Below, piece by piece: positions 1 through 8,198 of a DNA stretch of 49,822 nt. The DNA comes from an uncultured Eubacteriales bacterium (GTDB taxonomy: Bacteria > Bacillota > Clostridia > Oscillospirales > Acutalibacteraceae). The notes under the pieces are model-generated. The model had not been told where the DNA came from. It saw only the letters and a program-made list of their open reading frames with translations, and did not search any database. Position 1 is the stretch's first letter. Each line of letters starts with the position of its first letter. The stretch is taken from assembly GCA_958417225.1 (NCBI GenBank), contig CATZCM010000007.1, positions 1 through 49,822 of the forward strand, given 5' to 3'. Made by a program: the position numbers and the translations under genes.

Positions 1-358
1 TATACCTATTAGTGTTGCCCATATTTCCTATTATAGCATCTAATGCTGCTATTTGCCTATCCCTATTTCCAGGAATTTTACCCAATTGCAATACTGCTTC
101 TCTTTTTATTGGATCATTAGATCCTGCCGCCTCTGCATAACTGTCCGTATTTCCTATTATAGCATTTAATGCAGCTAATTCATCTGTTCCATCGCCATGA
201 GGAATTTTACCCAATTGCAATAATGCTTCTCTTTTTATTGGGTCATTAGATTCCGCCGCAACTTTATACCTATTAGTGTTGCCCATATTTCCTATTATAG
301 CATCTAATGCTGCTATTTGATCTGTTCCATCACCATGAGGAATTTTAGCCAATTGCAA
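1..358 (-). repeat. Tandem coding repeat, units of 138 and 129 bp
   Basis: Reading leftwards, unit 1 spans 358-221 (46 codons), unit 2 spans 220-92 (43 codons) and a partial unit 3 runs from 91 to the edge. Positions 1-55 and 265-319 are the same sequence at a spacing of 264 bp. Near identity at the DNA level, not only the protein level, points to recent unequal crossing-over or slippage. Confidence 0.9.
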
Positions 359-1289
359 TAATGCTTTTTTTAATACTTCACTTTTCTTACCTGCAACCGC
401 TTGTTCAAATGGATCTCCATTTAATATTAAGGATTTTATTATTTCTATGCTTTTCTTTGCATCATATTCAAAACTTGCGTAAACTAACAACATCTTTTTT
501 GAATTTATCGAATCCCCTTTTAATAAATTAATGTCAATTGCATTGTAACACTCATTTAGTATTTTTGGGTCCAAAAATTTTCCGGACTTGCTACATAAAA
601 ACAAACTACGTATTATATTTAGTTTGTAATGATCGGGATACTTTGAAAATCTCTCTCCTTTAAAATTTTCAGTTTTTAATATATGTATATAATCATCTTT
701 TATTTGTTCTGCTATTTTAATTACTTCTTGATTTTTTGTTGGAAAAGGTTCTTTTAATAATAAATTTATCGCTCGATTCAGTAAAATTGCATCACTGTCA
801 CTTTTTTCTTTATCAACACCAATTTTTTTATATGCGCTTACGATATCGCTTTCTACATTTTTTTCATTTTGATATATCCTCATAAGCGCAGATAAACACC
901 ATTTATTATAACTGTTGCTTCTTTTTTCTCCCATGCTACCTAGAATTTTACTAGCTAATTTCCTTAATTCATCACCTTTGAAATCGTGACGTTGGCGGTC
1001 AAATAATTTTATTGATGACATTTCATCAAATTTGCCTACAGCTAAACTATCATCAACTTTTACATCTAAATCTGTTTTTTTAGTTGTACCAGTTGGTTGG
1101 CTATCTACAGATACCTCTCTTTCCACAGTTGGTGATTTTGAGTCTAATTTTACTTGTGTTCTGTTAGTACTACATTTACGTTTTTTTCTGTTTGCATGAG
1201 TTAATGTTCCTACATTCGAAAATGTAAAGTTAATTAGTGCACACGCTGTTAAAAGATTTGATACTATTTTTTTAAATTTATTACCCATT
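1..1289 (-). CDS. Exported tandem-repeat protein, C-terminus cut by window edge
   Basis: The frame is open from an ATG at 1289 to the left edge, about 429 codons, so the C-terminus is missing. An AAAGGAG site precedes the ATG. The first 32 residues look like a Sec signal: basic start MGNKFKK, a hydrophobic stretch, and a possible cleavage after THA. An LTAC lipobox-like string lies inside the hydrophobic part, so a lipoprotein is not excluded. Residues about 40-100 are charged and low in complexity. The middle is helical. From about residue 311 come near-identical repeats of 46 and 43 residues plus a partial third, each reading like LQLGKIPHGDGTD followed by AALDAIIGN and SNDPIKREA. The pattern of paired amphipathic helices recalls HEAT/ARM repeats, which usually bind other proteins. 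Its function is not recognised, and the promoter upstream is its own. Confidence 0.85.
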
Positions 1290-1356
1290 AATTTTTCTCC
1301 TTTACATTATTTATTAATCAATTTTAGAGGTTAGAAAAAATAAATCATGACTGTTA

Positions 1357-1385
1357 ATTTTATATCAAAAAACAAGAAAAGTCAA
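1357..1385 (-). promoter_or_regulatory. Sigma-A promoter of the exported repeat protein
   Basis: On the minus strand TTGACT (1385-1380) and TAAAAT (1362-1357) are separated by 17 bp. Transcription would start near 1350, about 60 nt before the ATG at 1289. Confidence 0.65.
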
Positions 1386-1713
1386 CTGTTATTTACGAAA
1401 ATATTCATATCAAAATGTAGTTATTTTCAATGTATATAAAAATAATATCGAACTATTAAATACTATAAACACCGAAAATTCACCACGATGCATGGTAAAA
1501 ATACAAGCAAATTAATTAAGTAATAAAAATATAGGTTTTAATTTTTTATTATGTTGAAATTGTTTCAATGATAATTATAAGGTTACAAATAAATAATAAT
1601 TGATATTGGCATTAATTATAGTCTAAATTTATTTGGCTGTAATCTTTATAATGTTTTTTTCAATATCTCACGTTAGAGAATAACTACTTCAATTAAAATT
1701 CTTAATTTTAGCG

Positions 1714-1742
1714 TTGACAAAATTTAAAACATGTGATAAAAT
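1714..1742 (+). promoter_or_regulatory. Promoter of the ylxM-ffh operon
   Basis: A perfect TTGACA (1714-1719) lies 17 bp before TAAAAT (1737-1742). A TG dinucleotide at 1734-1735 forms an extended -10 element. The predicted start near 1749 gives a leader of about 180 nt before ylxM. Confidence 0.7.
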
Positions 1743-1747
1743 TAAAT

Positions 1748-1771
1748 GTGTAAAGGAAAAGTTCTTTACAC
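1748..1771 (+). other. Hairpin at the 5' end of the ylxM-ffh transcript
   Basis: GTGTAAAG (1748-1755) pairs perfectly with CTTTACAC (1764-1771) across an 8-nt loop. It coincides with the predicted transcription start, so it would form the extreme 5' end of the mRNA. No T-run follows, so it is not a terminator. It may protect the 5' end or be part of a regulatory leader; no known leader family was recognised. Confidence 0.5.
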
Positions 1772-1927
1772 TATTTTAATCGTGACTGTTTTGTTGATTA
1801 CAAAAAACAGTTTAATTCAACTTAAACACAGCGTGGATCGCGTTGATAAACAAAACATTACATCACATAAAGTAGTAGCCTGAATCGAAAACACCTATTT
1901 TCAAGTATCAAGAAAGGTAAATAGCAT

Positions 1928-2278
1928 ATGGATAAAGATTTTAGGATGTCTATACTTTTGGACACATATGGAAATATTCTCACTAACAAACAACGTCTTG
2001 TTATGAGATGCTACTACGATGAAGATCTTTCTCTTTCAGAAATTTCTGAAAACTGTAATATAACACGTCAAGGTGTTTTAGATTTTGTAAGAACTGCGGA
2101 AAAAAAATTATTGAGTTTAGAAAAAGATCTTGGTTTTGTTGCAAAATTAGAGAAGCTTTCAGCAAACATAAAAGAAATTTGCGAAAGGGCAAAATCGTTT
2201 CATGATACACATGCGTGTGAAATTGTGAATTTATGTGAAAACATTCTCGCGGACTTGCCTACAACGAAAGGAGAGTAA
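1928..2278 (+). CDS. ylxM: YlxM, helix-turn-helix partner of the SRP operon
   Basis: This 116-residue protein is a YlxM/p13-family member, always encoded beside ffh in Firmicutes and reported to interact with the signal recognition particle. The sigma-70 region 4-like helix-turn-helix is visible at about residues 18-60, where LTNKQRLVMRCYYDEDLSLS is followed by a recognition helix around ITRQGVLDFV. The C-terminal half is helical and charged. The start is the ATG at 1928, preceded by AGAAAGG at a normal distance. Only two bases separate its stop from ffh, so the two are translated from one mRNA. Confidence 0.9.
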   Translation: MDKDFRMSILLDTYGNILTNKQRLVMRCYYDEDLSLSEISENCNITRQGVLDFVRTAEKKLLSLEKDLGFVAKLEKLSANIKEICERAKSFHDTHACEIVNLCENILADLPTTKGE

Positions 2279-2280
2279 AT

Positions 2281-3630
2281 ATGGCATTTGAAGGACTTTC
2301 TGAAAAATTATCAATGGCATTTAAAAGATTACGTTCAAAGGGAAAACTTTCGGAGCAAGATGTGAAAAATGCAATGCGTGAAGTGCGCTTAGCACTTTTA
2401 GAGGCTGATGTTAATTACAAAGTCGCAAAAGATTTTACAAATGCAGTAATTGAAAGAGCAGTTGGAGAACAAGTATTAGAAAGTTTGACTCCGGCACAAA
2501 TGGTCATAAAAATCGTAAATGAAGAACTTACAAAGCTTATGGGTGGAGAGCAAGTTCGTGCGAATGTCCATCAAAAACAACCTGCTATACTCATGCTGTG
2601 TGGACTTCAAGGTTCGGGAAAAACTACACATGCCGCCAAACTTGCACACTTACAAAAAAATAAGGGACATAGGCCATTATTAGTAGCTTGCGATGTATAC
2701 AGGCCAGCTGCTATAGATCAGTTAAAAGTAGTCGGATCGAAAGCAGGAGTTCCCGTTTTTGAAATGGGAAATCAAAATCCCGTAAAAATTGTAAAAGAAG
2801 CAATGAAATTTGCAAAAGATCACGGTCACGACATAATAATAATAGACACTGCAGGACGCTTGCATATAGATGAAAAACTTATGCAGGAATTAAAAAGTAT
2901 CAAAGAAGAAGTTCAACCAGATGATATATTATTGGTAGTTGATTCAATGACGGGTCAGGATGCAGTAAACGTTGCTAAATCTTTTGATGAACTTCTAGAC
3001 GTAACAGGAATAATACTTACAAAACTCGATGGAGATACACGTGGAGGTGCGGCTCTTTCAATACGTGCTGTCACTGGTAAACCAATTAAATTTATCGGAA
3101 CAGGTGAAAAACTTGGAGATCTAGAGGAGTTTCATCCAGACAGAATGGCTTCTAGAATTCTTGGCATGGGTGATATGCTTTCCTTGATTGAAGATGCTAG
3201 TAATAAACTCGACATGAAAAAAGCTGAGCGCATGGCTGACAAACTCGCAAAAAACAAATTCGACTATAACGACTTATTAGAACAGTTTGCGCAGGTAAAG
3301 AAAATGGGCTCAATAAAGTCTATCTTATCTAGGTTACCTGGGATTGATAAGAAAATCAAAGATGTGGATATAGATGATAGGCAAATGGATCGAGTTTGTG
3401 CAATTATTTTATCCATGACAAAAGAAGAAAGATCTAAACCCAATTTGATGAACCACTCCAGAAAAAAGCGTATAGCTGCTGGAAGTGGAATGAAAGTTGA
3501 AGACGTTAACCGTTTAATAAAGCAATTTGAACAAATGCAGCAATTAATGAAAAAATTTGGCGGAAAAGGAAAAAAGAGAAAATTCCCAGGGCTCCCAGGT
3601 TTTCCAATGATGCCACACAATAATTTTTAG
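2281..3630 (+). CDS. ffh: Signal recognition particle GTPase Ffh (SRP54)
   Basis: Ffh binds the SRP RNA and signal peptides of nascent membrane proteins and hands ribosomes to the receptor FtsY, which is encoded about 10 kb away. All family marks are present over 449 residues: N-domain helices, P-loop GLQGSGKTTHAAKLA near residue 107, DVYRPAAIDQL, DTAGRLH, and TKLDGDTRGG. The methionine-rich M domain runs from about residue 320, with the RNA-binding helices around SMTKEERSKPNLMNHSRKKR. The length is normal. GGAGAG serves the ATG at 2281 and overlaps the end of ylxM. Confidence 0.98.
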   Translation: MAFEGLSEKLSMAFKRLRSKGKLSEQDVKNAMREVRLALLEADVNYKVAKDFTNAVIERAVGEQVLESLTPAQMVIKIVNEELTKLMGGEQVRANVHQKQPAILMLCGLQGSGKTTHAAKLAHLQKNKGHRPLLVACDVYRPAAIDQLKVVGSKAGVPVFEMGNQNPVKIVKEAMKFAKDHGHDIIIIDTAGRLHIDEKLMQELKSIKEEVQPDDILLVVDSMTGQDAVNVAKSFDELLDVTGIILTKLDGDTRGGAALSIRAVTGKPIKFIGTGEKLGDLEEFHPDRMASRILGMGDMLSLIEDASNKLDMKKAERMADKLAKNKFDYNDLLEQFAQVKKMGSIKSILSRLPGIDKKIKDVDIDDRQMDRVCAIILSMTKEERSKPNLMNHSRKKRIAAGSGMKVEDVNRLIKQFEQMQQLMKKFGGKGKKRKFPGLPGFPMMPHNNF

Positions 3631-3702
3631 TAGCATTCATCCGGAAACGGTGAATATATACGTGCATAAGCACAAAAATTAAATTAGGAGGTATTTTACA
3701 CT

Positions 3703-3945
3703 ATGGCAGTTAAAATTAGATTACGCAGAATGGGCGCAAAAAAGGCTCCTTTTTATCGTATAGTAGTAGCTGATTCAAGATTCCCTCGTGACGGTAGATT
3801 CATAGAAGAGCTTGGATACTACGATCCGATGAAAAAGCCTGCAGAAGTTAAGGTAGATGCAGAAAAAGTTCAAACGTGGATCAAAAATGGCGCGCAACCA
3901 ACTGATACTGTTAAAGCATTACTTAAGAAAAATGAAATTCTTTAA
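3703..3945 (+). CDS. rpsP: 30S ribosomal protein S16
   Basis: S16 is an assembly protein of the 30S body. The 80-residue sequence starts MAVKIRLRRMGAKKAPFYRI and contains DSRFPRDGRFIEELGYYDP, both typical of bS16. TAGGAGG lies upstream of the ATG at 3703. It follows ffh by 72 bp in the usual Firmicute order. Confidence 0.98.
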   Translation: MAVKIRLRRMGAKKAPFYRIVVADSRFPRDGRFIEELGYYDPMKKPAEVKVDAEKVQTWIKNGAQPTDTVKALLKKNEIL

Positions 3946-3985
3946 TTATGTTTTAAAAAAGTCAGATGTAATTCAAACCACGACA

Positions 3986-4016
3986 TTTAAGAGAAATTAT
4001 ATAAAATTCTCTTAAA
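3986..4016 (+). other. Hairpin between rpsP and khpA
   Basis: TTTAAGAGAA (3986-3995) pairs with TTCTCTTAAA (4007-4016). A run of A follows rather than T, so it does not look like an intrinsic terminator. It sits in the 183-bp gap before khpA and may be a processing or stability element. Confidence 0.35.
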
Positions 4017-4128
4017 AAAATAGTATGTTTGTTTGCAAACAGTTTAAGCAAAATCAACCAATATTGAAATAAATCCCTTAAATTAAGCTAGGGATAAACC
4101 TCAAAATGTTTTAAAGGAGTTGAAGATT

Positions 4129-4362
4129 GTGAAAGATTTATTATTAACAATCGCCAAAAGCTTAGTTGAAGATCCAAACGAAGTTCAAGTTACCGAGGAT
4201 GCACCAAATGAAGAAGGCATTATCACTTATCATTTACACGTCAGTGAAGCTGAAATGGGGAGAATCATCGGAAAACAGGGTAGGATCATAAAAGCAATTA
4301 GGGTTATCATGAGAGCAGCTGCTGCAAGACATTCTTGCAAAGTTATTGTTAATGTTGATTAA
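4129..4362 (+). CDS. khpA: KH-domain RNA-binding protein KhpA
   Basis: This 77-residue KH-domain protein (YlqC family) binds RNA, usually as a heterodimer with KhpB/Jag, and is linked to cell-size control in other Firmicutes. The GxxG loop appears as GRIIGKQGRIIKAIRVIMRA. An upstream TTG at 4120 would touch the AAAGGAG site (4113-4119). GTG at 4129 has a 9-nt spacing and gives the family's usual length, so it is chosen. It lies between rpsP and rimM, its standard place. Confidence 0.93.
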   Translation: MKDLLLTIAKSLVEDPNEVQVTEDAPNEEGIITYHLHVSEAEMGRIIGKQGRIIKAIRVIMRAAAARHSCKVIVNVD

Positions 4363-4377
4363 TTCGTGAGTTTTGGT

Positions 4378-4890
4378 ATGAAAAAATATCTAGAAATCGG
4401 TGAGATAATTAATACACACGGAATTAAGGGCGAAGTTAAAGTAAAACCGTGGTGTGATTCACCTGAATTTTTATGTGGGATTAAAAATATTTACAAAGAT
4501 TTTGGAAAAAACTTAATTAAGGTACTGTCAGCAAGAGTAAATAAAAACAATGTGATAATGTCAATTGATCAAATTGATAGCATTGAACGCGCAATTCCAC
4601 TAATAGGAACTGTTCTTTATGCCGACAGAGATGATATACATTTAGATGATGATACGTATTTTATACAAGACATTATAGGATGCAATGTATATGACATTGA
4701 CACCGGTGTTAAATACGGTGCTGTATCTGATGTATTTAAAACTGGTGCCAACGATGTATATCAAGTTACAAATGAAAAATCTCAAAATTATTTAGTCCCG
4801 GTGGTAAAGGAATTTGTTGTTAACGTGGACATCAATTCACAAAAAATATTGGTAAAACCCATAAAGGGGATTTTTGATGATGCGAATTGA
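4378..4890 (+). CDS. rimM: 16S rRNA processing protein RimM
   Basis: RimM assists maturation of the 30S head through S19. The N-terminal beta-barrel begins MKKYLEIGEIINTHGIKGEV and the C-terminal PRC-barrel includes DVFKTGANDVYQV and LVPVVKEFV. The 170-residue length is usual. A GTG at 4366 is in frame, but ATG at 4378 gives the conserved N-terminus. The ribosome site is weak (GTGAG), so translation is probably coupled to khpA, which stops 15 bp upstream. Its 3' end overlaps trmD. Confidence 0.93.
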   Translation: MKKYLEIGEIINTHGIKGEVKVKPWCDSPEFLCGIKNIYKDFGKNLIKVLSARVNKNNVIMSIDQIDSIERAIPLIGTVLYADRDDIHLDDDTYFIQDIIGCNVYDIDTGVKYGAVSDVFKTGANDVYQVTNEKSQNYLVPVVKEFVVNVDINSQKILVKPIKGIFDDAN

Positions 4891-5602
4891 TATTTTAACG
4901 TTATTTCCACAAATGTGCCAATCTGTACTTGAAGAGAGTATTATAGGAAGGGCTTGCAAAAATGACCTTGTAAGTATTCATTGCCACAATATACGAGACT
5001 TTGCTCATGATAAGCATCATCGTGCGGATGACGCTCCATATGGTGGTGGAATGGGTATGGTCATGTTAGCTGAACCAATAGCACTTTGTTTTGAGCACGT
5101 GTGTAATGTAATTGGCGAAAGACCGTATTTTATTTACATGTCCGCTCAGGGAAAAGTTTTAACACAAAAAAAATCGTGTACTTTATCACACATTAAAAAT
5201 TTGTGCATATTGTGTGGTCACTACGAAGGTGTCGATGAGAGGGTCATCGATGAACTTGTTGATGAAGAAATCTCAATTGGAGATTTTGTACTCACAGGAG
5301 GTGAACTTCCCGCACTTGTACTAGTTGACACAATAGTTCGTTTGTTGCCAGGAGTTTTATCGGATACCGTGTGCTTTGAAGAAGAAAGCCACTACAATGG
5401 ATTGCTTGAATATCCGCAGTATACAAGACCTGCTGTTTGGAGAGGGCATGAAGTTCCAGAGGTTTTATTGTCAGGACATCACGCAAATATAAAAAATTGG
5501 CGATCTGAGCAATCCTTCTTAAAAACACAAAAAAATCGGATAGATTTGTGGGAAAAGTTCCATGGCGAATACTGCAATCACGATGCCAAAAAAAATCGAT
5601 AG
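4877..5602 (+). CDS. trmD: tRNA (guanine-37-N1) methyltransferase TrmD
   Basis: TrmD makes m1G37 in tRNAs, preventing +1 frameshifting. The SPOUT fold with its knotted SAM site is recognisable: ILTLFPQM at the start, DDAPYGGGMGMVM, LCGHYEGVDERV, and EISIGDFVLTGGELPALV. AGGGG (4865-4869) can serve ATG at 4877 or 4880; the second gives the N-terminus closest to relatives (MRIDILTLFP). The gene overlaps rimM by 14 bp. The rplS gene that often follows trmD is absent here. Confidence 0.97.
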   Translation: MMRIDILTLFPQMCQSVLEESIIGRACKNDLVSIHCHNIRDFAHDKHHRADDAPYGGGMGMVMLAEPIALCFEHVCNVIGERPYFIYMSAQGKVLTQKKSCTLSHIKNLCILCGHYEGVDERVIDELVDEEISIGDFVLTGGELPALVLVDTIVRLLPGVLSDTVCFEEESHYNGLLEYPQYTRPAVWRGHEVPEVLLSGHHANIKNWRSEQSFLKTQKNRIDLWEKFHGEYCNHDAKKNR

Positions 5603-5718
5603 TATAACTAAATCGGAAATTATTATATACTTGTATTATTACACAGGGCTGTGTATAAAATGAATTTTTATTACATTGAAAAGGATATCAATGAATTTTT
5701 TCTACAGGAGTGATTTAA

Positions 5719-5985
5719 ATGTTTTCAAAAGAAGTAACTGTAAAAAACCGAGTAGGCTTGCATGCACGTCCGGCTACTTTTTTCATCCAAAAGGCCAACG
5801 AGTTTAAATCTTCTATTTGGATCGAAAAGGAAGAACGCCGAGTAAATGCTAAAAGTTTGTTAGGAGTTTTATCTTTAGGAATTGTAGGAGACACTACTAT
5901 AAAAGTAATCGCTGATGGTTCTGATGAGGAAATTGCTGTTAATAGCTTGTGTGAACTAATCGAATCTGGATTTTTGGACAGATAA
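5719..5985 (+). CDS. ptsH: HPr phosphocarrier protein
   Basis: HPr passes phosphate from enzyme I to sugar-specific PTS enzymes. The 88-residue protein has the active His15 in RVGLHARPATFF and the regulatory Ser46 in NAKSLLGVLSLGI, both at canonical positions. It is therefore HPr rather than Crh, and Ser46 suggests control by HPr kinase/phosphatase. No PTS partner is adjacent, as is common for stand-alone HPr genes in Clostridia. An ACAGGAG site precedes the ATG and a strong terminator follows. Confidence 0.95.
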   Translation: MFSKEVTVKNRVGLHARPATFFIQKANEFKSSIWIEKEERRVNAKSLLGVLSLGIVGDTTIKVIADGSDEEIAVNSLCELIESGFLDR

Positions 5986-6004
5986 AATTTCTTTAAATGA
6001 AAAA

Positions 6005-6060
6005 CGGATATAATAGATTCAGCACTATTCAGGTGGGATTTTATTATATCCGCTATTTTT
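6005..6060 (+). terminator. Intrinsic terminator after ptsH
   Basis: CGGATATAATA (6005-6015) pairs with TATTATATCCG (6042-6052) over a 26-nt loop, followed by CTATTTTTT. Confidence 0.75.
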
Positions 6061-6217
6061 TATTTAGTACTTTATGTAGCAAAATCTTCTATACCTGCTG
6101 TTCTTCATATTTTAAAATTCCTATCATATGTTAGTACAACACAAAATAATCTATTTTGTAGTAGAGTGTAAGCAATTTTTATTAAACCACTATTTTGACT
6201 ATAGTATAGTGTGAACA

Positions 6218-6246
6218 CTGTCAATATTTATTTTTTCACATATAAT
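6218..6246 (+). promoter_or_regulatory. Promoter of the 181-aa protein gene, with palindrome at the -35
   Basis: CTGTCA (6218-6223) and a perfect TATAAT (6241-6246) are 17 bp apart. The inverted repeat AGTGTGAACACT (6208-6219) overlaps the -35 hexamer and could be a repressor operator. Confidence 0.5.
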
Positions 6247-6281
6247 ACTAACATCAACAAATACGCTTAAAGGAGAATTTT

Positions 6282-6827
6282 ATGTGTGAAACGGTATGCA
6301 CAAATCGACAAGACATATTAAATCAATTACGTAAATTATGGGAACAACACGTATATTGGACTAGATTTTTTATAATTAGCACATTGGCTGATCTAAATGA
6401 CATCGATGAAGTGACAACTAGATTATTACAAAATCCAAAAGACTTTGCAAAATTATTGGAATATTTCTATGGAGTACAAATAGCAAATCAATTTCAAAAT
6501 CTTTTCACAGAGCACTTAATGATAGGTGGCGATTTAGTAAACGCACTGAAGAAAAATGAAGATACCGTAAGTGCAATACGAAAAAAATGGTATGCTAATG
6601 CTGATTCAATTGCAAAGTTTCTGTCCGACATAAACCCATACTGGGAAAAAAATGCGTGGACTGATATGCTTTATGATCACATTAAAATGACCGAAGAGGA
6701 AGCCTACTTATATTTACATGGTAATTATACGGATAGTATTGAAATTTTCGATAAAATTGAGAATGAAGCACTAAAAATGGCAGATTACATGTTTGAGGGA
6801 ATTATGAAACAATGCCGTTGTAACTAG
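6282..6827 (+). CDS. Conserved helical protein of unknown function
   Basis: The 181 residues are mainly helical, with no signal peptide or membrane segment. From memory a similar protein occurs in Bacillus species, sharing patterns such as LRKLWEQHVYWTRFFIIS, NPKDFAKLLEYFYG and KKWYANADSIA; no activity is known to me for it. Conserved His, Glu and Asp residues spread over helices would fit a four-helix bundle that binds a metal or small ligand, but that is speculation. It is monocistronic, with its own promoter, an AAAGGAG site before ATG 6282, and a downstream hairpin. Confidence 0.85.
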   Translation: MCETVCTNRQDILNQLRKLWEQHVYWTRFFIISTLADLNDIDEVTTRLLQNPKDFAKLLEYFYGVQIANQFQNLFTEHLMIGGDLVNALKKNEDTVSAIRKKWYANADSIAKFLSDINPYWEKNAWTDMLYDHIKMTEEEAYLYLHGNYTDSIEIFDKIENEALKMADYMFEGIMKQCRCN

Positions 6828-6846
6828 TACTTTTATAAAAATTTGA

Positions 6847-6908
6847 TGTCCCTTGCCCTTGAAATTTCAATCTGCAATTTTTTCAATGGCATGGGATAGT
6901 ATTTTTTA
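6847..6908 (+). terminator. Probable terminator after the 181-aa protein gene
   Basis: TGTCCCTTGCC (6847-6857) pairs with GGCATGGGATA (6888-6898), with one mismatch and one wobble. The long loop contains an inner TTGAAA/TTTCAA stem. AGTATTTTTT follows. Confidence 0.6.
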
Positions 6909-6980
6909 CACAGTTTTGCATATTTTAATTTTTCAGGGGTTATTTTTATGATAATGATTTACCCAAAATAAATTTAGGTA

Positions 6981-7009
6981 TTGCTTATTTCGAAAAAAAA
7001 TAGTAAAAT
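6981..7009 (+). promoter_or_regulatory. Probable promoter of the queA-tgt operon
   Basis: TTGCTT (6981-6986) lies 17 bp before TAAAAT (7004-7009). The match is moderate, but it is the best candidate in this gap. Confidence 0.45.
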
Positions 7010-7156
7010 AAAATAGTGTATTATCAAATGACGAAATATCCGCATTTTTTACAATTTAAGTAGACTTAAGAAATATTTAGACATCGCAAGCTGTAAAATT
7101 CAATTTATAAATTTTTGCAGTACTACCTATAAGCAAACATTGCAGGAGAACATGAA

Positions 7157-8188
7157 ATGAAAACTAAAGACTTTTATTATGACTTACCAAAAGAACTTAT
7201 TGCACAAACCCCTCTTGAACCACGAGATAGTTCTAAATTAATGGTTCTTGGCAGATCAAACGGAAAAATTTCACATGAAATATTTAGTGATATTGTGACC
7301 AACATTTCACCAAATGATTGTCTTATTATGAACGATTCGAGAGTTTTACCAGCGAGGCTATATGGCAAAAAAGTGGATACAGGTGCACATGTTGAGTTTT
7401 TACTATTAAAACACAAAACTACAGATACTTGGGAAGTCATGGCAGGACCCGGAAAAAAAGCTAAACCGGGAACAAAATTTGTATTTGAGGGATCACAGCT
7501 TTCTTGTGAGGTACAAGACATAACAGCTGATGGTAATAGAATTGTGGAGTTCTCATACCCAAAAGATAGATCTTTTTACGACGTACTGGATGAAGTTGGA
7601 CAGATGCCACTACCTCACTATATAACAAAAAAACTAGACAACAAAGAACGATATCAAACAGTGTATTCGAGAGAATTAGGATCTGCAGCAGCCCCAACAG
7701 CTGGATTACATTTTACAAACAACCTTTTAAAACAAATAAAAGATAAAGGTGTTAAAATCGGATTTGTAACACTTCACGTGGGACTTGGAACTTTTCGGCC
7801 TGTAAAAGTTGAAAATATAACAGAACATAAAATGCATTCAGAACATTACCAACTTTCGCAAGAAACAGCTGATCTTATAAAAGAAACAAAAAAAAGTGGC
7901 GGCAAAGTTTTTGCTGTGGGTACGACAACTTGTCGAACTTTAGAATCTATCGCAAATACATACAATACTTTAAAAGCATGTGAAGGATGGACTGATATAT
8001 TTATTTATCCAGGATACGAATTTAAGGTAATTGATGGATTAATTACTAATTTTCATTTACCTGAGAGTACTTTAATTATGTTAGTATCAGCATTTGCAGG
8101 GTATGAAAATGTAATGAATGCTTATAAAGTAGCTGTAAAAGAAAAATATAGATTTTTTAGTTTCGGTGATGCGATGATGATTTACTGA
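7157..8188 (+). CDS. queA: tRNA S-adenosylmethionine ribosyltransferase-isomerase QueA
   Basis: QueA transfers the ribosyl part of S-adenosylmethionine to preQ1 at tRNA position 34, giving epoxyqueuosine. The 343 residues carry the family marks DFYYDLPKELIAQTPLEPRD, MNDSRVLPARL, GSAAAPTAGLHFT, THVGLGTFRPV-like TLHVGLGTFRPV, and NFHLPESTLIMLV. Length is normal. GCAGGAG serves ATG 7157. It is directly followed by tgt, the preceding enzyme of the pathway, so the cell can at least process preQ1-modified tRNA. queC, D, E and F are not in the window. Confidence 0.98.
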   Translation: MKTKDFYYDLPKELIAQTPLEPRDSSKLMVLGRSNGKISHEIFSDIVTNISPNDCLIMNDSRVLPARLYGKKVDTGAHVEFLLLKHKTTDTWEVMAGPGKKAKPGTKFVFEGSQLSCEVQDITADGNRIVEFSYPKDRSFYDVLDEVGQMPLPHYITKKLDNKERYQTVYSRELGSAAAPTAGLHFTNNLLKQIKDKGVKIGFVTLHVGLGTFRPVKVENITEHKMHSEHYQLSQETADLIKETKKSGGKVFAVGTTTCRTLESIANTYNTLKACEGWTDIFIYPGYEFKVIDGLITNFHLPESTLIMLVSAFAGYENVMNAYKVAVKEKYRFFSFGDAMMIY

Positions 8189-8198
8189 GGTGTGTTAT

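Larger units (their letters stand above)
1290..1927. other. Divergent intergenic region
   Basis: This 638-bp AT-rich region separates the leftward exported protein from the rightward ylxM-ffh operon. It holds the two divergent promoters and a long ylxM leader. Between about 1390 and 1710 I see no gene, RNA or convincing structure. Confidence 0.6.
6828..7156. other. Intergenic region before queA
   Basis: Apart from the terminator at 6847-6908 and the promoter at 6981-7009, this 329-bp region carries a leader of about 140 nt for queA. The leader has one bulged stem (CTGTAAAATT with AATTTTTGCAG, about 7092-7122). I looked for a preQ1 riboswitch because of the downstream genes and saw no recognisable consensus. 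Confidence 0.5.

Noticed and set aside
1..358. CRISPR array
   Set aside because: The repeats are long, adjacent without spacers, in one open reading frame and encode protein repeats.
1750..1927. SRP RNA gene upstream of ylxM-ffh
   Set aside because: The conserved SRP domain IV core (GGAAGGCAGCAG type) is absent.
3986..4016. Terminator after rpsP
   Set aside because: The hairpin is followed by A residues, not T, in the direction of transcription, and khpA-rimM-trmD normally continue the operon.
7010..7156. preQ1 riboswitch before queA
   Set aside because: The leader was read for the short preQ1-I pseudoknot and the other classes; no matching loop and A-rich tail were found.
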